Positions 28,793-38,202 of a stretch of 39,897 nt of DNA are shown here, in pieces. Location: contig CAYPQM010000049.1 in NCBI GenBank assembly GCA_964412845.1, forward strand, positions 1-39,897. Reading direction: 5' to 3'. Both the position numbers and the translations under genes were made by a program. Positions within the stretch are counted from its first letter, which is position 1; each line of letters begins with the position of its first letter. Source of the stretch: JAWWPY01 sp964412845. Its GTDB lineage: Bacteria > Actinomycetota > Actinomycetes > Streptosporangiales > Streptosporangiaceae. Below the pieces are notes generated by a model. That model was not told the origin of the DNA. It saw nothing but the letters and a program-made list of their open reading frames with translations, and ran no database searches.

Positions 28793-29799
28793 TGGACCTG
28801 TCGACCCGCTATATGAGCCTTGAGCTGCGTAATCCGCTCGTCGCCTCCGCGTCTCCGCTGTCCCGCACCGTCGAGGGCATCCAGCGGCTAGCCGATGCGG
28901 GCGTCGGCGCGGTCGTTCTCTTCTCCCTGTTCGAGGAGCAACTGCGCGAGGAGGCAGCACGCAGCGCGCGGCTCGCCGACGCCGGGACCGAGAGCTTCCC
29001 CGAGTCGCTGTCCTATTTCCCCGAGGGCGCGGACGTCGATCCGGGGCCGCGCCGGTACCTGAGCCTGCTGGAGCGCGGCGCGGCCGCCGTGGAAGTCCCG
29101 GTGATCGGCAGCCTCAACGGCGCCACCACCGGCGGCTGGACCAGCTACGCGCGGGCCATGCAGGACGCCGGCGCCGCGGCGATCGAGCTGAACATCTACT
29201 ACGTGCCCGGCGATTCGCACATTTCCGGCCGCGACGCCGAGCAGCGGCACATCGACATCGTGCAGAGTGTCAAGGCGCAGGTGACCGTCCCGGTAGCGGT
29301 CAAGCTCAGCCCGTACTTCAGTTCCATGGGCGAGATGGCACGGCAACTGGACCAGGCCGGCGCCGACGGGCTGGTGCTGTTCAACCGGTTCCTGCAGCCT
29401 GACATCGACCCGGAAACCCTCGCCGTGGTGCCAGCCGTGGGCCTGTCCCACCCGGCCGAAGCGCGGCTGCCGTGCACCTGGATCTCCCTGCTGCGCCACC
29501 AGGTGCGGGCCTCGCTCGCCGCGACGACGGGCGTGGCGGGCCCGTTGGAGGTGGTCAAGTACCTGCTGGCCGGCGCGGATGTCGTGATGACCGCGTCCGC
29601 ATTGCTCCGGCACGGTCCTGAGCATGCTGGCGTCCTGCTCGACGGCTTGTCCGGATGGATGGTCCGCAAGGGATTCACGCAGGTCAGCGACTTTCGCGGG
29701 CTGCTCGCCGTGCGGGCCGACGCTGACCAGGCCAGCTACGAGCGAACCGGGTATGTCCGGGCGCTGCGGGCCGCCGACGACAGCCAGGGTCCCTGGTAA
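28792..29799 (+). CDS. Dihydroorotate dehydrogenase-like flavoprotein linked to PFOR
   Basis: A 335-residue FMN-binding TIM barrel of the PyrD class 1 type: MDLSTRYMSLELRNPLVASASPLS, VEVPVIGSLNGATTGGWTSYARAMQDAGAAAIELNIY, VTVPVAVKLSPYF, ADGLVLFNRF and VVKYLLAGADVVMTASALLRHG. True pyrimidine biosynthesis is doubtful: it is the third gene of the GltD-nifJ operon, joined by a TGATG overlap. I infer an electron-transfer or reductase role with NAD(P)H/ferredoxin. The substrate is unknown. A strong hairpin follows directly. Confidence 0.85.
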
Positions 29800-29800
29800 C

Positions 29801-29820
29801 CGGCCCGGTCACCCGGGCCG
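29801..29820. terminator. Hairpin terminator after the PFOR operon
   Basis: An 8-bp perfect stem (CGGCCCGG with CCGGGCCG, loop TCAC) begins immediately after the PyrD-like stop codon. It separates this operon from the convergent PNPOx gene. Confidence 0.7.
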
Positions 29821-29866
29821 CCGCCAGCCCCGGGCGGGCATGCGGACGCGGCGCGGCCGGCGAGGG

Positions 29867-30364
29867 CTACCCGGCGGCCGGGTGTGCGGCCTGGCGGATG
29901 CGCCGGCCACCGATCCGGGTGGGGAAGATCCGGAGGAAATGGTCTTTCGCCCCGCCGGGCCATGGTTCGACCCCAGCGGCCAGCACCGAAGCGCGCTCGG
30001 ATTCAGAATCCACGTGGTGCGCGGAGCCCTGGACGAGAACGCTCCATCCTTCGCGTGCGGCCAGGTCGAAGTCGTCGATCTCGAAGGCGACCTTGTACTC
30101 GGCGCTCGCTATCCCGGTGCGGAGATCTTCATCGAGCGGACTGTCCTGCGTGGTGCGGAACACGATGGATCCCTCATGCAGCTTGAAATTGACCGGGAGC
30201 ACCGTCACGCCGTACCGGCCGGAATAGGCGATCCGGCCGATGCCGCCGGGTGAGATCAGCCGCAGGCACTCAGCCTCGTCGAGCACCTCCAGCGCTGGTT
30301 CCCCGGCTGCTGGTCCGGTGCTGCCCGCGGTTCCAGGCGCGCCGCCGCTCGTGTAGTCAGACAT
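29867..30364 (-). CDS. Pyridoxamine 5'-phosphate oxidase-family flavin protein
   Basis: A 165-residue protein. After a low-complexity Gly/Ser/Pro start of about 20 residues, the split beta-barrel spans the rest: LDEAECLRLISPGGIGRIAYSGRYGVTVLPVNFKLHEGSIVFRTTQDSPLDEDLRTGIASAEYKVAFEIDDFDLAAREGWSVLVQGSAHHV. This is the stand-alone PNPOx-like family that binds FMN, F420 or haem in actinobacteria. It is not the vitamin B6 biosynthetic enzyme. It starts 12 nt after carbamate kinase on the same strand and is likely the third gene of the arcB-arcC operon. The cofactor is unknown. Confidence 0.85.
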   Translation of the reverse strand: MSDYTSGGAPGTAGSTGPAAGEPALEVLDEAECLRLISPGGIGRIAYSGRYGVTVLPVNFKLHEGSIVFRTTQDSPLDEDLRTGIASAEYKVAFEIDDFDLAAREGWSVLVQGSAHHVDSESERASVLAAGVEPWPGGAKDHFLRIFPTRIGGRRIRQAAHPAAG

Positions 30365-30376
30365 CAGTCATCCTGT

Positions 30377-31306
30377 TCATGATCGGGACGGACGATTCGG
30401 ATCCAGCGAGACAACGGTACCGGCCTTCCGTTCGAGCAGTGCCTCCGCCTCATCGAGGCCGCCGATCGCCGCCATCCGGCCGGTCGCCTCAACGAACCGG
30501 CAGGCGGCATCCACCTTGGGGCCCATCGAGCCGGCCGCGAACGAGCAGGCGCGCAGCTCACCGGGGGTCGCGTGGTGGATCGGCCGGGCCCCGGGGGTGC
30601 CGAACCCGTCGACGACGGCGTCGATGTCGGTCAGCAGCAGCAGGGCGTCGGCGGCCACCGCGCGGGCCAGCAGCGCGGCGGTCAGATCCTTGTCCACTAC
30701 CGCCTCGACGCCGCGCAGCGAGCCCGAGCCGTCCGCGACCACCGGGACGCCACCGCCGCCCGCGCACACCACCAGCGCGCCCGCGTCCAGCAGGGCCTGG
30801 ATCAAGGGGAGTTCCACGAGCGCAACGGGTTCCGGAGAGGGCACCACCCGGCGCCAGGCGGACCCGTCGCGGCGGACCACCCAGCCCCGATCGGCAGCCA
30901 GCGCACGCGCCCTGGCCTCGGTGTAGACCGGGCCGACGAACTTCGCCGGACGGGCGAAAGCAGGATCCTGCGGGTCGACCAGCGTCTGGCCGAGCAGGCA
31001 CCCGGCAGCCCGGCCCGGGACTGCGCCATGCAACGCCCGGACGAGCCAGTAGCCGATCATCCCCTGGGTCTGCGCGCCAAGCACATCGAACGGGTACGGA
31101 CGGGACAGCGCCGGATCACCCGCGCTTTCCAGGGCCAGCATGCCGACCTGCGGGCCGTTGCCGTGCGTGATGACCAGATCGTGCGCCCGGGCCAGCGGCG
31201 CGAGGGCCTGCACGGCCCGCTGGACGTGCGATTCCTGGATGTCAGAGTCGGGCTTCTCGCCGCGTTCCAGCAGGGCGTTACCGCCGAGCGCCGCGACGAC
31301 TCTCAC
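30377..31306 (-). CDS. arcC: Carbamate kinase
   Basis: This 309-residue enzyme makes ATP from carbamoyl phosphate and ADP, the energy-yielding step of the arginine deiminase pathway. Motifs are VVAALGGNALLER at the N-terminus, VITHGNGPQVGMLALE, VCAGGGGVPVV, VEAVVDKDLTAALLA and LLLLTDIDAV. The start is GTG at 31306, which overlaps the arcB stop (GTGA). The frame remains open upstream but reads antisense-like residues through arcB. It lies between arcB and the PNPOx gene in one minus-strand operon. Confidence 0.95.
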   Translation of the reverse strand: MRVVAALGGNALLERGEKPDSDIQESHVQRAVQALAPLARAHDLVITHGNGPQVGMLALESAGDPALSRPYPFDVLGAQTQGMIGYWLVRALHGAVPGRAAGCLLGQTLVDPQDPAFARPAKFVGPVYTEARARALAADRGWVVRRDGSAWRRVVPSPEPVALVELPLIQALLDAGALVVCAGGGGVPVVADGSGSLRGVEAVVDKDLTAALLARAVAADALLLLTDIDAVVDGFGTPGARPIHHATPGELRACSFAAGSMGPKVDAACRFVEATGRMAAIGGLDEAEALLERKAGTVVSLDPNRPSRS

Positions 31307-32325
31307 GGCCGCGGCGGGATCGTCGCGACCATCACGGCCTTGATTGTATGCATCCTGTTCTCGGCCTGGTCGAAGACGACCGACGCAGCGGATTCGAAAA
31401 CCTCGTCGGTCACTTCCAGCGCTTCCAGGCCCCGCTTGTCGTAGATCTGCTGGCCGATCCGGGTTTCCCGGTTGTGCAGGGCCGGCAGGCAGTGCATGAA
31501 CTTGACCGAGGGGTTCCCGGTGGCGGCCATCATGTCCATGGTGACCTGGTAGGGCAGGAGCTGGTCGATCCGCTTGTCCCATTCGGCCGGCGGCTCGCCC
31601 ATCGAGAGCCACACATCCGTGTACAGGAAGTCCGCGCCGGGCACCGCTTCCGCTATCTCGCTGGTCACGGTCATCCTGGCCCCGGACACCGCCGCGAGCT
31701 TCCTGGCCAAGCCCTGCACGTCCGGTGTGGGCAGGAGCACCGCAGGTGCGCAGATCCGCACGTCGAGCCCCAGCAGCGCGCCGGTCACCAGCAGGGAGTT
31801 CGCCGTGTTGTTCCGGCCATCCCCGAGGTAGCAGTACGAGACCTGGCCGAGCGGTTTGCCGGCATGGTCGCGCATGGTCAGGATGTCGGCGAGCATCTGG
31901 GTCGGGTGCCAGGCGTCGGTCAGCCCGTTCCAGACCGGCACCCCGGAGAAGGCGCTGAGGATCTCGACGGCTTCCTGGGCGGCCCCGCGGTACTCGATGC
32001 CATCGAACATGCGGCCCAGGACCCGGGCGGTGTCCCTCATCGACTCTTTGTGACCTAGCTGGGACTCCTCCGGCCCGAGGTAGGTGACATGTGCGCCTTC
32101 GTCATGCGCCGCGACCTCGAACGCCGAACGGGTCCGGGTCGAGGGCTTCTCGAAGATGAGCGCGATATTGCGGCCCGCCAGCCGGCGCGGGGCAAAACCC
32201 AGCCGCTTCTCGTCCCGGGCATGGCCGCCCAGCTCAACCAAGTAGAGGAACTCCTCGCGGGTGAGATCACTCTCCTTCAGGAGGCTTCGCCCGCGCATGC
32301 TCACCGTGTGCTTTTCATCGTCCAT
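31303..32325 (-). CDS. arcB: Ornithine carbamoyltransferase (catabolic context)
   Basis: A 340-residue OTCase. The carbamoyl phosphate site is FEKPSTRTRSAFE (Ser62-Arg66), and the ornithine loop includes FMHCLPALHN with Cys279. LGDGRNNTANSLLVTGALLG and WHPTQMLADILTM are also typical. Grouped with arcC, arcA and an antiporter, it works in the catabolic direction, splitting citrulline to ornithine and carbamoyl phosphate. An anabolic role is unlikely, since no argininosuccinate genes are near. It is the first gene of its operon, with a DosR-like box about 40 nt upstream of the ATG. Confidence 0.95.
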   Translation of the reverse strand: MDDEKHTVSMRGRSLLKESDLTREEFLYLVELGGHARDEKRLGFAPRRLAGRNIALIFEKPSTRTRSAFEVAAHDEGAHVTYLGPEESQLGHKESMRDTARVLGRMFDGIEYRGAAQEAVEILSAFSGVPVWNGLTDAWHPTQMLADILTMRDHAGKPLGQVSYCYLGDGRNNTANSLLVTGALLGLDVRICAPAVLLPTPDVQGLARKLAAVSGARMTVTSEIAEAVPGADFLYTDVWLSMGEPPAEWDKRIDQLLPYQVTMDMMAATGNPSVKFMHCLPALHNRETRIGQQIYDKRGLEALEVTDEVFESAASVVFDQAENRMHTIKAVMVATIPPRP

Positions 32326-32360
32326 CCCACTACTGTGCGTGCTTCCCGCTGGGCACGGTA

Positions 32361-32374
32361 GGGACGTCTGGCCC
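32361..32374 (+). promoter_or_regulatory. DosR/DevR-like box upstream of arcB
   Basis: GGGACGTCTGGCCC matches GGGACNNNNGGCCC perfectly. It is centred about 43 nt upstream of the arcB ATG, in the gap shared with the divergent arcD-arcA operon. Confidence 0.62.
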
Positions 32375-32469
32375 CCGGCATCCGGCGAACGCCCCGGCCG
32401 GACTCCGCCCGTCCCCGGCGAAAGAGCGACTGTGCGGTACGTCTTTGTTGGCGTTTGTCCCGCCGCCCC

Positions 32470-32483
32470 GTGACCTATGTCCC
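32470..32483 (-). promoter_or_regulatory. DosR/DevR-like box in the arcB/arcD gap
   Basis: The minus strand reads GGGACATAGGTCAC, one base from the symmetric core GGGACNNNNGTCCC. It is 143 nt upstream of the arcD ATG and the second such site in this 293-nt divergent region. Confidence 0.55.
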
Positions 32484-32618
32484 TGGAGGCACATCTGCCC
32501 CATCCGGCACCGTAGGAAGAGATACCTGAGGTGATGGGATCCGCCAGATTTCGGGGCCCGGTGCATTCGGCAGGTCTATCCGGGCGCGCAGTCGGCGCGG
32601 AGCGGAGAGGAGCCCGTT

Positions 32619-34133
32619 ATGTCTGGGACTGCTAGCTTCCGGCACGTGCTGCACCGGCCGGGGGGACCTACCAGGCCGGGGGGACCTAATAGGTCCGCTT
32701 CGCTGACCACGCCGGCGCCGCCGGGAGTCCCGCCGTCGAGAACCCAGCTCAAGGCCCGTGCCCTGGGCCTGACCTCGGCAACGGGGCTGGTGATCGGCAG
32801 CATCATCGGGACCGGGGTGTTCACGATGCCGGCCGTGCTGGCCAGCGCTGGCACCAGCTCGCTCCTGGTCCTGGCCGTGATCGCGGTCGGCGCCATGCTG
32901 CTGGCGGTCCTGTTCGGTCAGCTGACCAGGCGGGTGCCCAATTCCGACGGCGGCCTGTACGCCTACGCCCGTCATGAGTTCGGCGACTTCGCCGGCTATC
33001 TCACCGGCTGGTGCTACTGGATCCAGGCCTGGGCGGGCAACGCGGCCATCGTGGCCTCCTGGGTCTTCTACGTGGACGCGTTGTTCAGCATCAACCACCC
33101 ATCGGCCATGACCAACTGGGGAATCGCCCTGCTCGGGCTATGGGTTCCCGCTGCCGTGAACCTGGCCGGCGTCCGCCAGATGGCCTGGTTCCAGAACGTC
33201 ACGGTCGTGCTGAAGTTCCTCCCGCTGCTTTTCGTGGGCGTGGTGGGCTGGTTCTTCGTGTCGAAGGTCAACTTCGGTGCGTTCAACGCCTCGGGCGGCA
33301 GCCTGTACAGCGCCATCGGCATCGCCGCCGGGGTGGCCCTGTTCTCCTTCATCGGCGTGGAAGTGGCGGCCATCACGGCCAAGCGGGTCAAGGATCCCCG
33401 CCGGAACGTCGGCCGGGCCTCACTGCTCGGCACCGCCGCCAGCGCCATCGTCTACCTCGCGGTGTCCGCCGCGGTGATGGGCCTGGTCTCGCACCACGCG
33501 CTGGTCAACAACGGCGCACCGTTCGTCAACGCCTTCGGGGCGATCTTCAACCATGGTGCCTGGGCCGGCAAGCTGGTCGCCGCGCTGGCCGTGGTGTCCG
33601 GGATCGGGGCCCTGAACGGCTGGACGCTCGTCACCGCCGAGGTGTCCCGGGCACCGGCCAACGACGGCCTGTTCCCCAAGCCGTTCGCCTGGACCGACCG
33701 CAACGACTCGGCCTGGTTCGGCATCGTGGTGGCGGCGCTGCTGCCCTCGCTGCTCATGCTCTGGCGCTACAACAGCAGCTCGGGGCTGACGGTCTTCACC
33801 TACCTGGTCGACCTCACCGTGGTCACCGTGGCCATCCCCTACCTGTTCTCGGCCTGTGCCCAGCTCACCTACCTGGTGTCCCGGCGCCGCCGGGTGCAGG
33901 GCTGGCTGCTCGCCCGCGACCTGTCCATCACCACGGCCGCCGTGCTGTTCTCGCTGTGGGTTACCTTCGCCGCCGGTTACGCGGCCGTGTACCAGGCCAT
34001 GGTCATCGTGCTCGCCGGGGTCATCGTCTACGCGTTCCTGAAGGCCCGCCGCGAACACCTCGGCCAGGCCGAGGCACCAGCCGACAACCTGTCCCCCGAG
34101 CCGGCCGCGGCGGCACCGGAGGCATCGTCATGA
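32619..34133 (+). CDS. arcD: APC-family amino acid antiporter, probable arginine/ornithine exchanger
   Basis: This 504-residue membrane protein has about twelve hydrophobic segments after a 45-residue polar N-terminus. GLTSATGLVIGSIIGTGVFTMPAVLA is the APC superfamily TM1 signature, FAGYLTGWCYWIQAWAGNAAI lies around TM3, and ALFSFIGVEVAAITAKRVKDPRRNV is the conserved TM6 loop. It resembles ArcD/LysI-type basic amino acid antiporters. The assignment to arginine/ornithine rests on its 4-nt overlap with arcA. GAGAGGAG precedes the ATG. It is the first gene of the plus-strand half of the arginine deiminase system. Confidence 0.88.
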   Translation: MSGTASFRHVLHRPGGPTRPGGPNRSASLTTPAPPGVPPSRTQLKARALGLTSATGLVIGSIIGTGVFTMPAVLASAGTSSLLVLAVIAVGAMLLAVLFGQLTRRVPNSDGGLYAYARHEFGDFAGYLTGWCYWIQAWAGNAAIVASWVFYVDALFSINHPSAMTNWGIALLGLWVPAAVNLAGVRQMAWFQNVTVVLKFLPLLFVGVVGWFFVSKVNFGAFNASGGSLYSAIGIAAGVALFSFIGVEVAAITAKRVKDPRRNVGRASLLGTAASAIVYLAVSAAVMGLVSHHALVNNGAPFVNAFGAIFNHGAWAGKLVAALAVVSGIGALNGWTLVTAEVSRAPANDGLFPKPFAWTDRNDSAWFGIVVAALLPSLLMLWRYNSSSGLTVFTYLVDLTVVTVAIPYLFSACAQLTYLVSRRRRVQGWLLARDLSITTAAVLFSLWVTFAAGYAAVYQAMVIVLAGVIVYAFLKARREHLGQAEAPADNLSPEPAAAAPEASS

Positions 34134-35350
34134 ATCTCCAGGTTCAGTCAGAGGTCGGCCCGCTTCGCCAGGTCATCCTGCACCGGCCCGGGCTGGAACT
34201 GTCCCGGCTGACCCCACGGAACGCCGCCGGGCTGCTGTTCGACGATGTCATGTGGGCGAAGAAGGCCAAGGAAGAACACGACGTGTTCGCCGAGGCGCTC
34301 CGCGACCGAGGCGTCCAGGTGCACTACTTCGCCCAGTTGCTCGCCGAGACACTCGAAGTGCCCGAGGGCCGCAGGTTCGTGCTTGACCGGGTGTGCACCC
34401 CGGAGATCCTCGGCCCGACGCTGGTCAAGCCATTCCGCGGGCTGGCGGAGGGCCTCGACGGGGCCAAGCTGGCTGAGTACCTGGTCGGCGGGGTGCTGAA
34501 AGCTGACCTGCGGCCGCTGCAGGCCAAGAGCCTGAAGTGGGACATGCTGCGGGCTGATGACTTCCTGCTCCCCCCGCTGCCCAACCACCTCTTCCCGCGG
34601 GACAACTCGTGCTGGGTCTACGGCGGTGTCTCGGTGAACCCGATGGCCAAGCCCGCCCGGCAGCGGGAAACCCTGCACATCCGGGCCATCTACCGCTACC
34701 ACCCCCTTTTCGCCGACGAGAAATTCGTCACGTACTACGGCGACGACGACGACAGCCACCTGCCTGCCAGCATCGAAGGCGGGGACGTGCACGTGCTCGG
34801 CAACGGCGCTGTCCTGATCGGCATGGGTGAGCGGACCACCCCGATGGCAGCAGAGATCCTCTCCCGCGCCCTGTTCAGCAGCGGCCAGGCCGACACCGTC
34901 ATCGCTGTCGAGCTGCCCCAGTCGCACGCGATGATGCACCTGGACACGCTCATGACCATGATCGACCACGCCACGTTCGTCCTCTACCCCTATTTCGACC
35001 GGCACCTGCGGTCCTGGACGATCACCGCAGGCAGCCAGGAAGACGAGCTGCGGGTCAGCCACAACCAGAATCTCTGGGACACCCTCGCCGGGGCGCTGGG
35101 CGCCAGCGAAGTTACCGTGCTGACCACCGACGAGGACATCAGGGCCGCTGAACGGGAACAGTGGGACGACGGGAACAACTACCTCGCCCTCGCCCCCGGC
35201 GTCATAGTCGGCTACGAGCGCAACGTCGCCACCAACACGATGCTGCGCAAGCACGGGATAGAAGTGATCACCGTGCCTGGCAGCGAACTCGGCCGCGGTC
35301 GCGGCGGCCCACGGTGCATGACCTGCCCCATCGAACGCGACTCCGCGTAG
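34130..35350 (+). CDS. arcA: Arginine deiminase
   Basis: A 406-residue guanidino-group hydrolase converting arginine to citrulline and ammonia. Visible signatures: SEVGPLRQVILHRPGLELSRLTP at the start, LFDDVMWAKKAKEEHDVFA, LPNHLFPRDNSCWV, SIEGGDVHVLGNGAVLIGMGERT, MMHLDTLMTMID (catalytic His/Asp) and the C-terminal GGPRCMTCPIERD with nucleophile Cys396. The length is typical. It overlaps arcD by ATGA. With arcB and arcC on the other strand, the pathway is complete and yields one ATP per arginine. Confidence 0.96.
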   Translation: MNLQVQSEVGPLRQVILHRPGLELSRLTPRNAAGLLFDDVMWAKKAKEEHDVFAEALRDRGVQVHYFAQLLAETLEVPEGRRFVLDRVCTPEILGPTLVKPFRGLAEGLDGAKLAEYLVGGVLKADLRPLQAKSLKWDMLRADDFLLPPLPNHLFPRDNSCWVYGGVSVNPMAKPARQRETLHIRAIYRYHPLFADEKFVTYYGDDDDSHLPASIEGGDVHVLGNGAVLIGMGERTTPMAAEILSRALFSSGQADTVIAVELPQSHAMMHLDTLMTMIDHATFVLYPYFDRHLRSWTITAGSQEDELRVSHNQNLWDTLAGALGASEVTVLTTDEDIRAAEREQWDDGNNYLALAPGVIVGYERNVATNTMLRKHGIEVITVPGSELGRGRGGPRCMTCPIERDSA

Positions 35351-35403
35351 CAGCCCACGAGCCGAGCGAGGAATACCCCGATGACCTGCCGGGACGCAGC
35401 CTC

Positions 35404-38202
35404 ATGACGGAACCGGCGGGGACCGGGGACAGCCACGGGATGGCCGCCGCAGCCACGGGCCGGGGCAGCCTGAGTGCCGCGGGACCGGGCCCGGCCGCCA
35501 ACCCGCTGGAGCCGCTGGCGCAGCTGTTCCGGGATCTGCGCAGCTCACCAGATGGCCTGTCCAGCCGTGAGGCAATGCGCCGGCTGGAGGTGTCCGGCCC
35601 CAATCAGCTGACCCGGCGCAGCGGCCGCCGCTGGCCAGCTGAGCTGGCCGGGCAGTTCACCCAGCCGCTGGCGGTGCTGCTGACGGTTGCCGGGGTGCTG
35701 GCCTGGATCAGCGGGACACCCCGGCTGGGGATCGCGATCGCGGCGGTGATCCTGTTGAACGCTGGTTTCGCGTTCGTCCAGGAGATGCAGGCCGAGCGGG
35801 CGGTGGAAGCGCTGGCCGCGTTCCTTCCCGAGCGGGCCAGGGTGCTGCGGGACGGGATACACCAGGAGATTGAAGCGCGGCTGCTGGTGCCCGGTGACGT
35901 GCTGCTGATCGAGGAGGGGGAGCAGATCTGCGCGGATGCGCGGATGCTGGCCGGCACGCTCGAGGTGGACATGTCGACGCTGACCGGTGAGTCCGTTCCG
36001 GTGACCCGCGCTGCGGGCATCCCTGACCCCGGGGTGCCGTTTCTCCAGGCCAGTGAGGTGGTGTTCAGCGGCACGGCGTGCACCGGCGGTGCGGCCCGGG
36101 CCGTGGTCACGGCCACCGGCATGGGCACCGAGCTGGGCCGTATCGCGGCGCTCAGCCAGCGGGCCGGGCGCACCGAGAGCCCGCTGGAGCGCCAGGTCAC
36201 CCGGGCCGCGCGGCTGATCGCGTTCGTCGCGCTCGGGGCAGGAATCGCGTTCCTGCCGATCGGCCTGGCCGCCGGGCTGAGCATCGCGGCGGCCGCCAGC
36301 TTCGCGATCGGGCTGCTGGTAGCCAACGTCCCCGAAGGGCTGCTGCCCACGATCACCCTCGCGCTGGCCGTCGGCGTCCGCGAGATGGCCCGGCGCGGCG
36401 CCCTGGTCAAGCGGCTCAGCGCGGTCGAGACCCTCGGATCTACCACCGTCATCTGCACCGACAAGACCGGTACCCTCACCCAGAACAAGATGCGCGTCAG
36501 CACCGTATGGACCGGCGCGGGCGAGGTCAGCGTGCCACCCGGCGGCTCACCGGCCCGCCGCCCAGAAACTGGCGGCCACCAGTCCGGGCTCAGCCTGCTC
36601 GCCGAGATCGTCTCGGCGTGCAACAACGCGGACCTGGGTGGCACCCCCGGGCCGCCGGCCGGTGATCCGACCGAGCTCGCACTGCTGGAGCTGGCGGCCG
36701 GCTGCGGTCTGGACGTCTCCCGGGCCGGGCGGGAAGCGCGCCGCCGTCAGCTATTCCGCTTCGACCCGCGGCGCAAGCTCATGACGACCGTTGACGAGCA
36801 GGACGGCCGCCTGGAGGTGAACACCAAGGGCGCGCCGGAGGAACTGCTCGCCCGGGCGACCATGATCCATCGCGGCCAGGGTGAGCGGCCGATCACCGCT
36901 GCGGACCGCGCCGAGACGGCCCGGGTCATGACTGACTACGCGCAGCGTGGCCTCCGGGTACTGGCCGTCGGTCACCGCAGGCTGGCGGCCGGATCGGCGG
37001 TCCCCACCCAGCGCGCGGAGGTGGAATCTGACCTGTGCCTGACCGGGCTGGTCGCCATGCTCGACCCGCCACGTCCGGAGGTTCCCGAAGCGATTGAGCG
37101 GGTGCACCGGGCCGGCATCCGGGTCAACGTGGTCACCGGCGACAACGGGCTGACCGCCGCCGCGATCGCCCGGCAGGTTGGCATCGGCCGTGACGGCATG
37201 CTGGTCGTTACCGGCACCGAGCTGGACGCGATGACCGACCACCAGCTTGACCGCCTGCTCGGCACCGGGACCGAGGTGGTTTTCGCCCGCAGCTCCCCGG
37301 AAGCCAAATTGCGCATCGCCGACGCGCTGCGCGCGCTGGGCGAGGTCGTCGCGATGACCGGCGACGGAGTCAACGACGCTCCCGCGCTCCGCCGGGCCGA
37401 CATCGGGATCGCCATGGGGCGTTCCGGAACAGACGTGGCCCGTGAGGCGGCCACCATGGTGCTCACCGACGACAACTTCGCGACCATCACCGCGGCGGTG
37501 GAATCCGGCAGGCGGGTCTACGACAACGTTCGCAAGTTCATCTGCTACATCTTCACCCACGCCGTGCCCGAAGTGGTCCCGTTCCTGGTCTTCGCCCTGT
37601 CCGGCGGCGCGATCCCGCTGCCACTGACCGTCATGCAGATCCTCGCCATCGACCTCGGCACCGACACTCTCCCCGCCTTGGCGCTCAGCCGGGAAGCAGC
37701 CGAGCCAGGGCTCATGGACCGCCCGCCGAGGCCCCGTACCCAGGGGGTGATCAGCCGCGGGATGCTGGCCCGCGCCTGGGGATTCCTCGGGCTGATCTCC
37801 GCCACCCTTATCATGACCGGGTTCTACCTGACGCTGCGCCGGGCCGGATGGCACCCCGGCGCCGCCACGGGGGCTGGCAGCCCGCTGAACCACTCTTACC
37901 GGCAGGCCACCACGGTCGCCTGGCTCGGCATTGTGGCCTGCCAGATCGGCACCGCGTTCGCGGTCCGCACTGACCACGCATCGCTGCGTTCGGTGGGCGT
38001 GTCCGCCAACCGCTTCCTGCTCGGCGGGATCGCGGTGGCGCTGGCATTCGCCGCCGCGCTGATCTACGTGCCGGCCCTCAACAGCGTCTTCGGCACTGCC
38101 GCGCTCGGCCCCGCCCAGCTCGCCACCGTCGCGCCCTTCCCGTTCATCGTCTGGGGAGCCGACGAGATCCGTCGCCTGCTCGTGCGCCGCCGCCGACGCT
38201 AG
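35404..38202 (+). CDS. P-type cation-transporting ATPase (class II)
   Basis: A 932-residue ion pump. It has the N-terminal cation_ATPase_N domain (LSSREAMRRLEVSGPNQL), the actuator MSTLTGESVPVTR, TM4 NVPEGLLPTITLALA, phosphorylation site ICTDKTGTLTQNKM (Asp353), hinge MTGDGVNDAPALRRADIGIAMG and six C-terminal hydrophobic segments. The PEGLL form and the AVETLGSTTVICTDKTG stretch resemble Na+/K+-type (IIC) pumps more than Ca2+ pumps, but the ion is not certain. In M. tuberculosis a class II pump (CtpF) belongs to the DosR regulon. It starts 53 nt after arcA, probably in the same operon. Its TAG stop is created at the junction with an IS630 element. Confidence 0.93.
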   Translation: MTEPAGTGDSHGMAAAATGRGSLSAAGPGPAANPLEPLAQLFRDLRSSPDGLSSREAMRRLEVSGPNQLTRRSGRRWPAELAGQFTQPLAVLLTVAGVLAWISGTPRLGIAIAAVILLNAGFAFVQEMQAERAVEALAAFLPERARVLRDGIHQEIEARLLVPGDVLLIEEGEQICADARMLAGTLEVDMSTLTGESVPVTRAAGIPDPGVPFLQASEVVFSGTACTGGAARAVVTATGMGTELGRIAALSQRAGRTESPLERQVTRAARLIAFVALGAGIAFLPIGLAAGLSIAAAASFAIGLLVANVPEGLLPTITLALAVGVREMARRGALVKRLSAVETLGSTTVICTDKTGTLTQNKMRVSTVWTGAGEVSVPPGGSPARRPETGGHQSGLSLLAEIVSACNNADLGGTPGPPAGDPTELALLELAAGCGLDVSRAGREARRRQLFRFDPRRKLMTTVDEQDGRLEVNTKGAPEELLARATMIHRGQGERPITAADRAETARVMTDYAQRGLRVLAVGHRRLAAGSAVPTQRAEVESDLCLTGLVAMLDPPRPEVPEAIERVHRAGIRVNVVTGDNGLTAAAIARQVGIGRDGMLVVTGTELDAMTDHQLDRLLGTGTEVVFARSSPEAKLRIADALRALGEVVAMTGDGVNDAPALRRADIGIAMGRSGTDVAREAATMVLTDDNFATITAAVESGRRVYDNVRKFICYIFTHAVPEVVPFLVFALSGGAIPLPLTVMQILAIDLGTDTLPALALSREAAEPGLMDRPPRPRTQGVISRGMLARAWGFLGLISATLIMTGFYLTLRRAGWHPGAATGAGSPLNHSYRQATTVAWLGIVACQIGTAFAVRTDHASLRSVGVSANRFLLGGIAVALAFAAALIYVPALNSVFGTAALGPAQLATVAPFPFIVWGADEIRRLLVRRRRR

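Noticed and set aside
33011..34129. Upstream extension of the arginine deiminase frame into arcD
   Set aside because: It is a shadow of the arcD reading frame. The ATG at 34130 overlapping the arcD stop and the family start pattern fix the real start.
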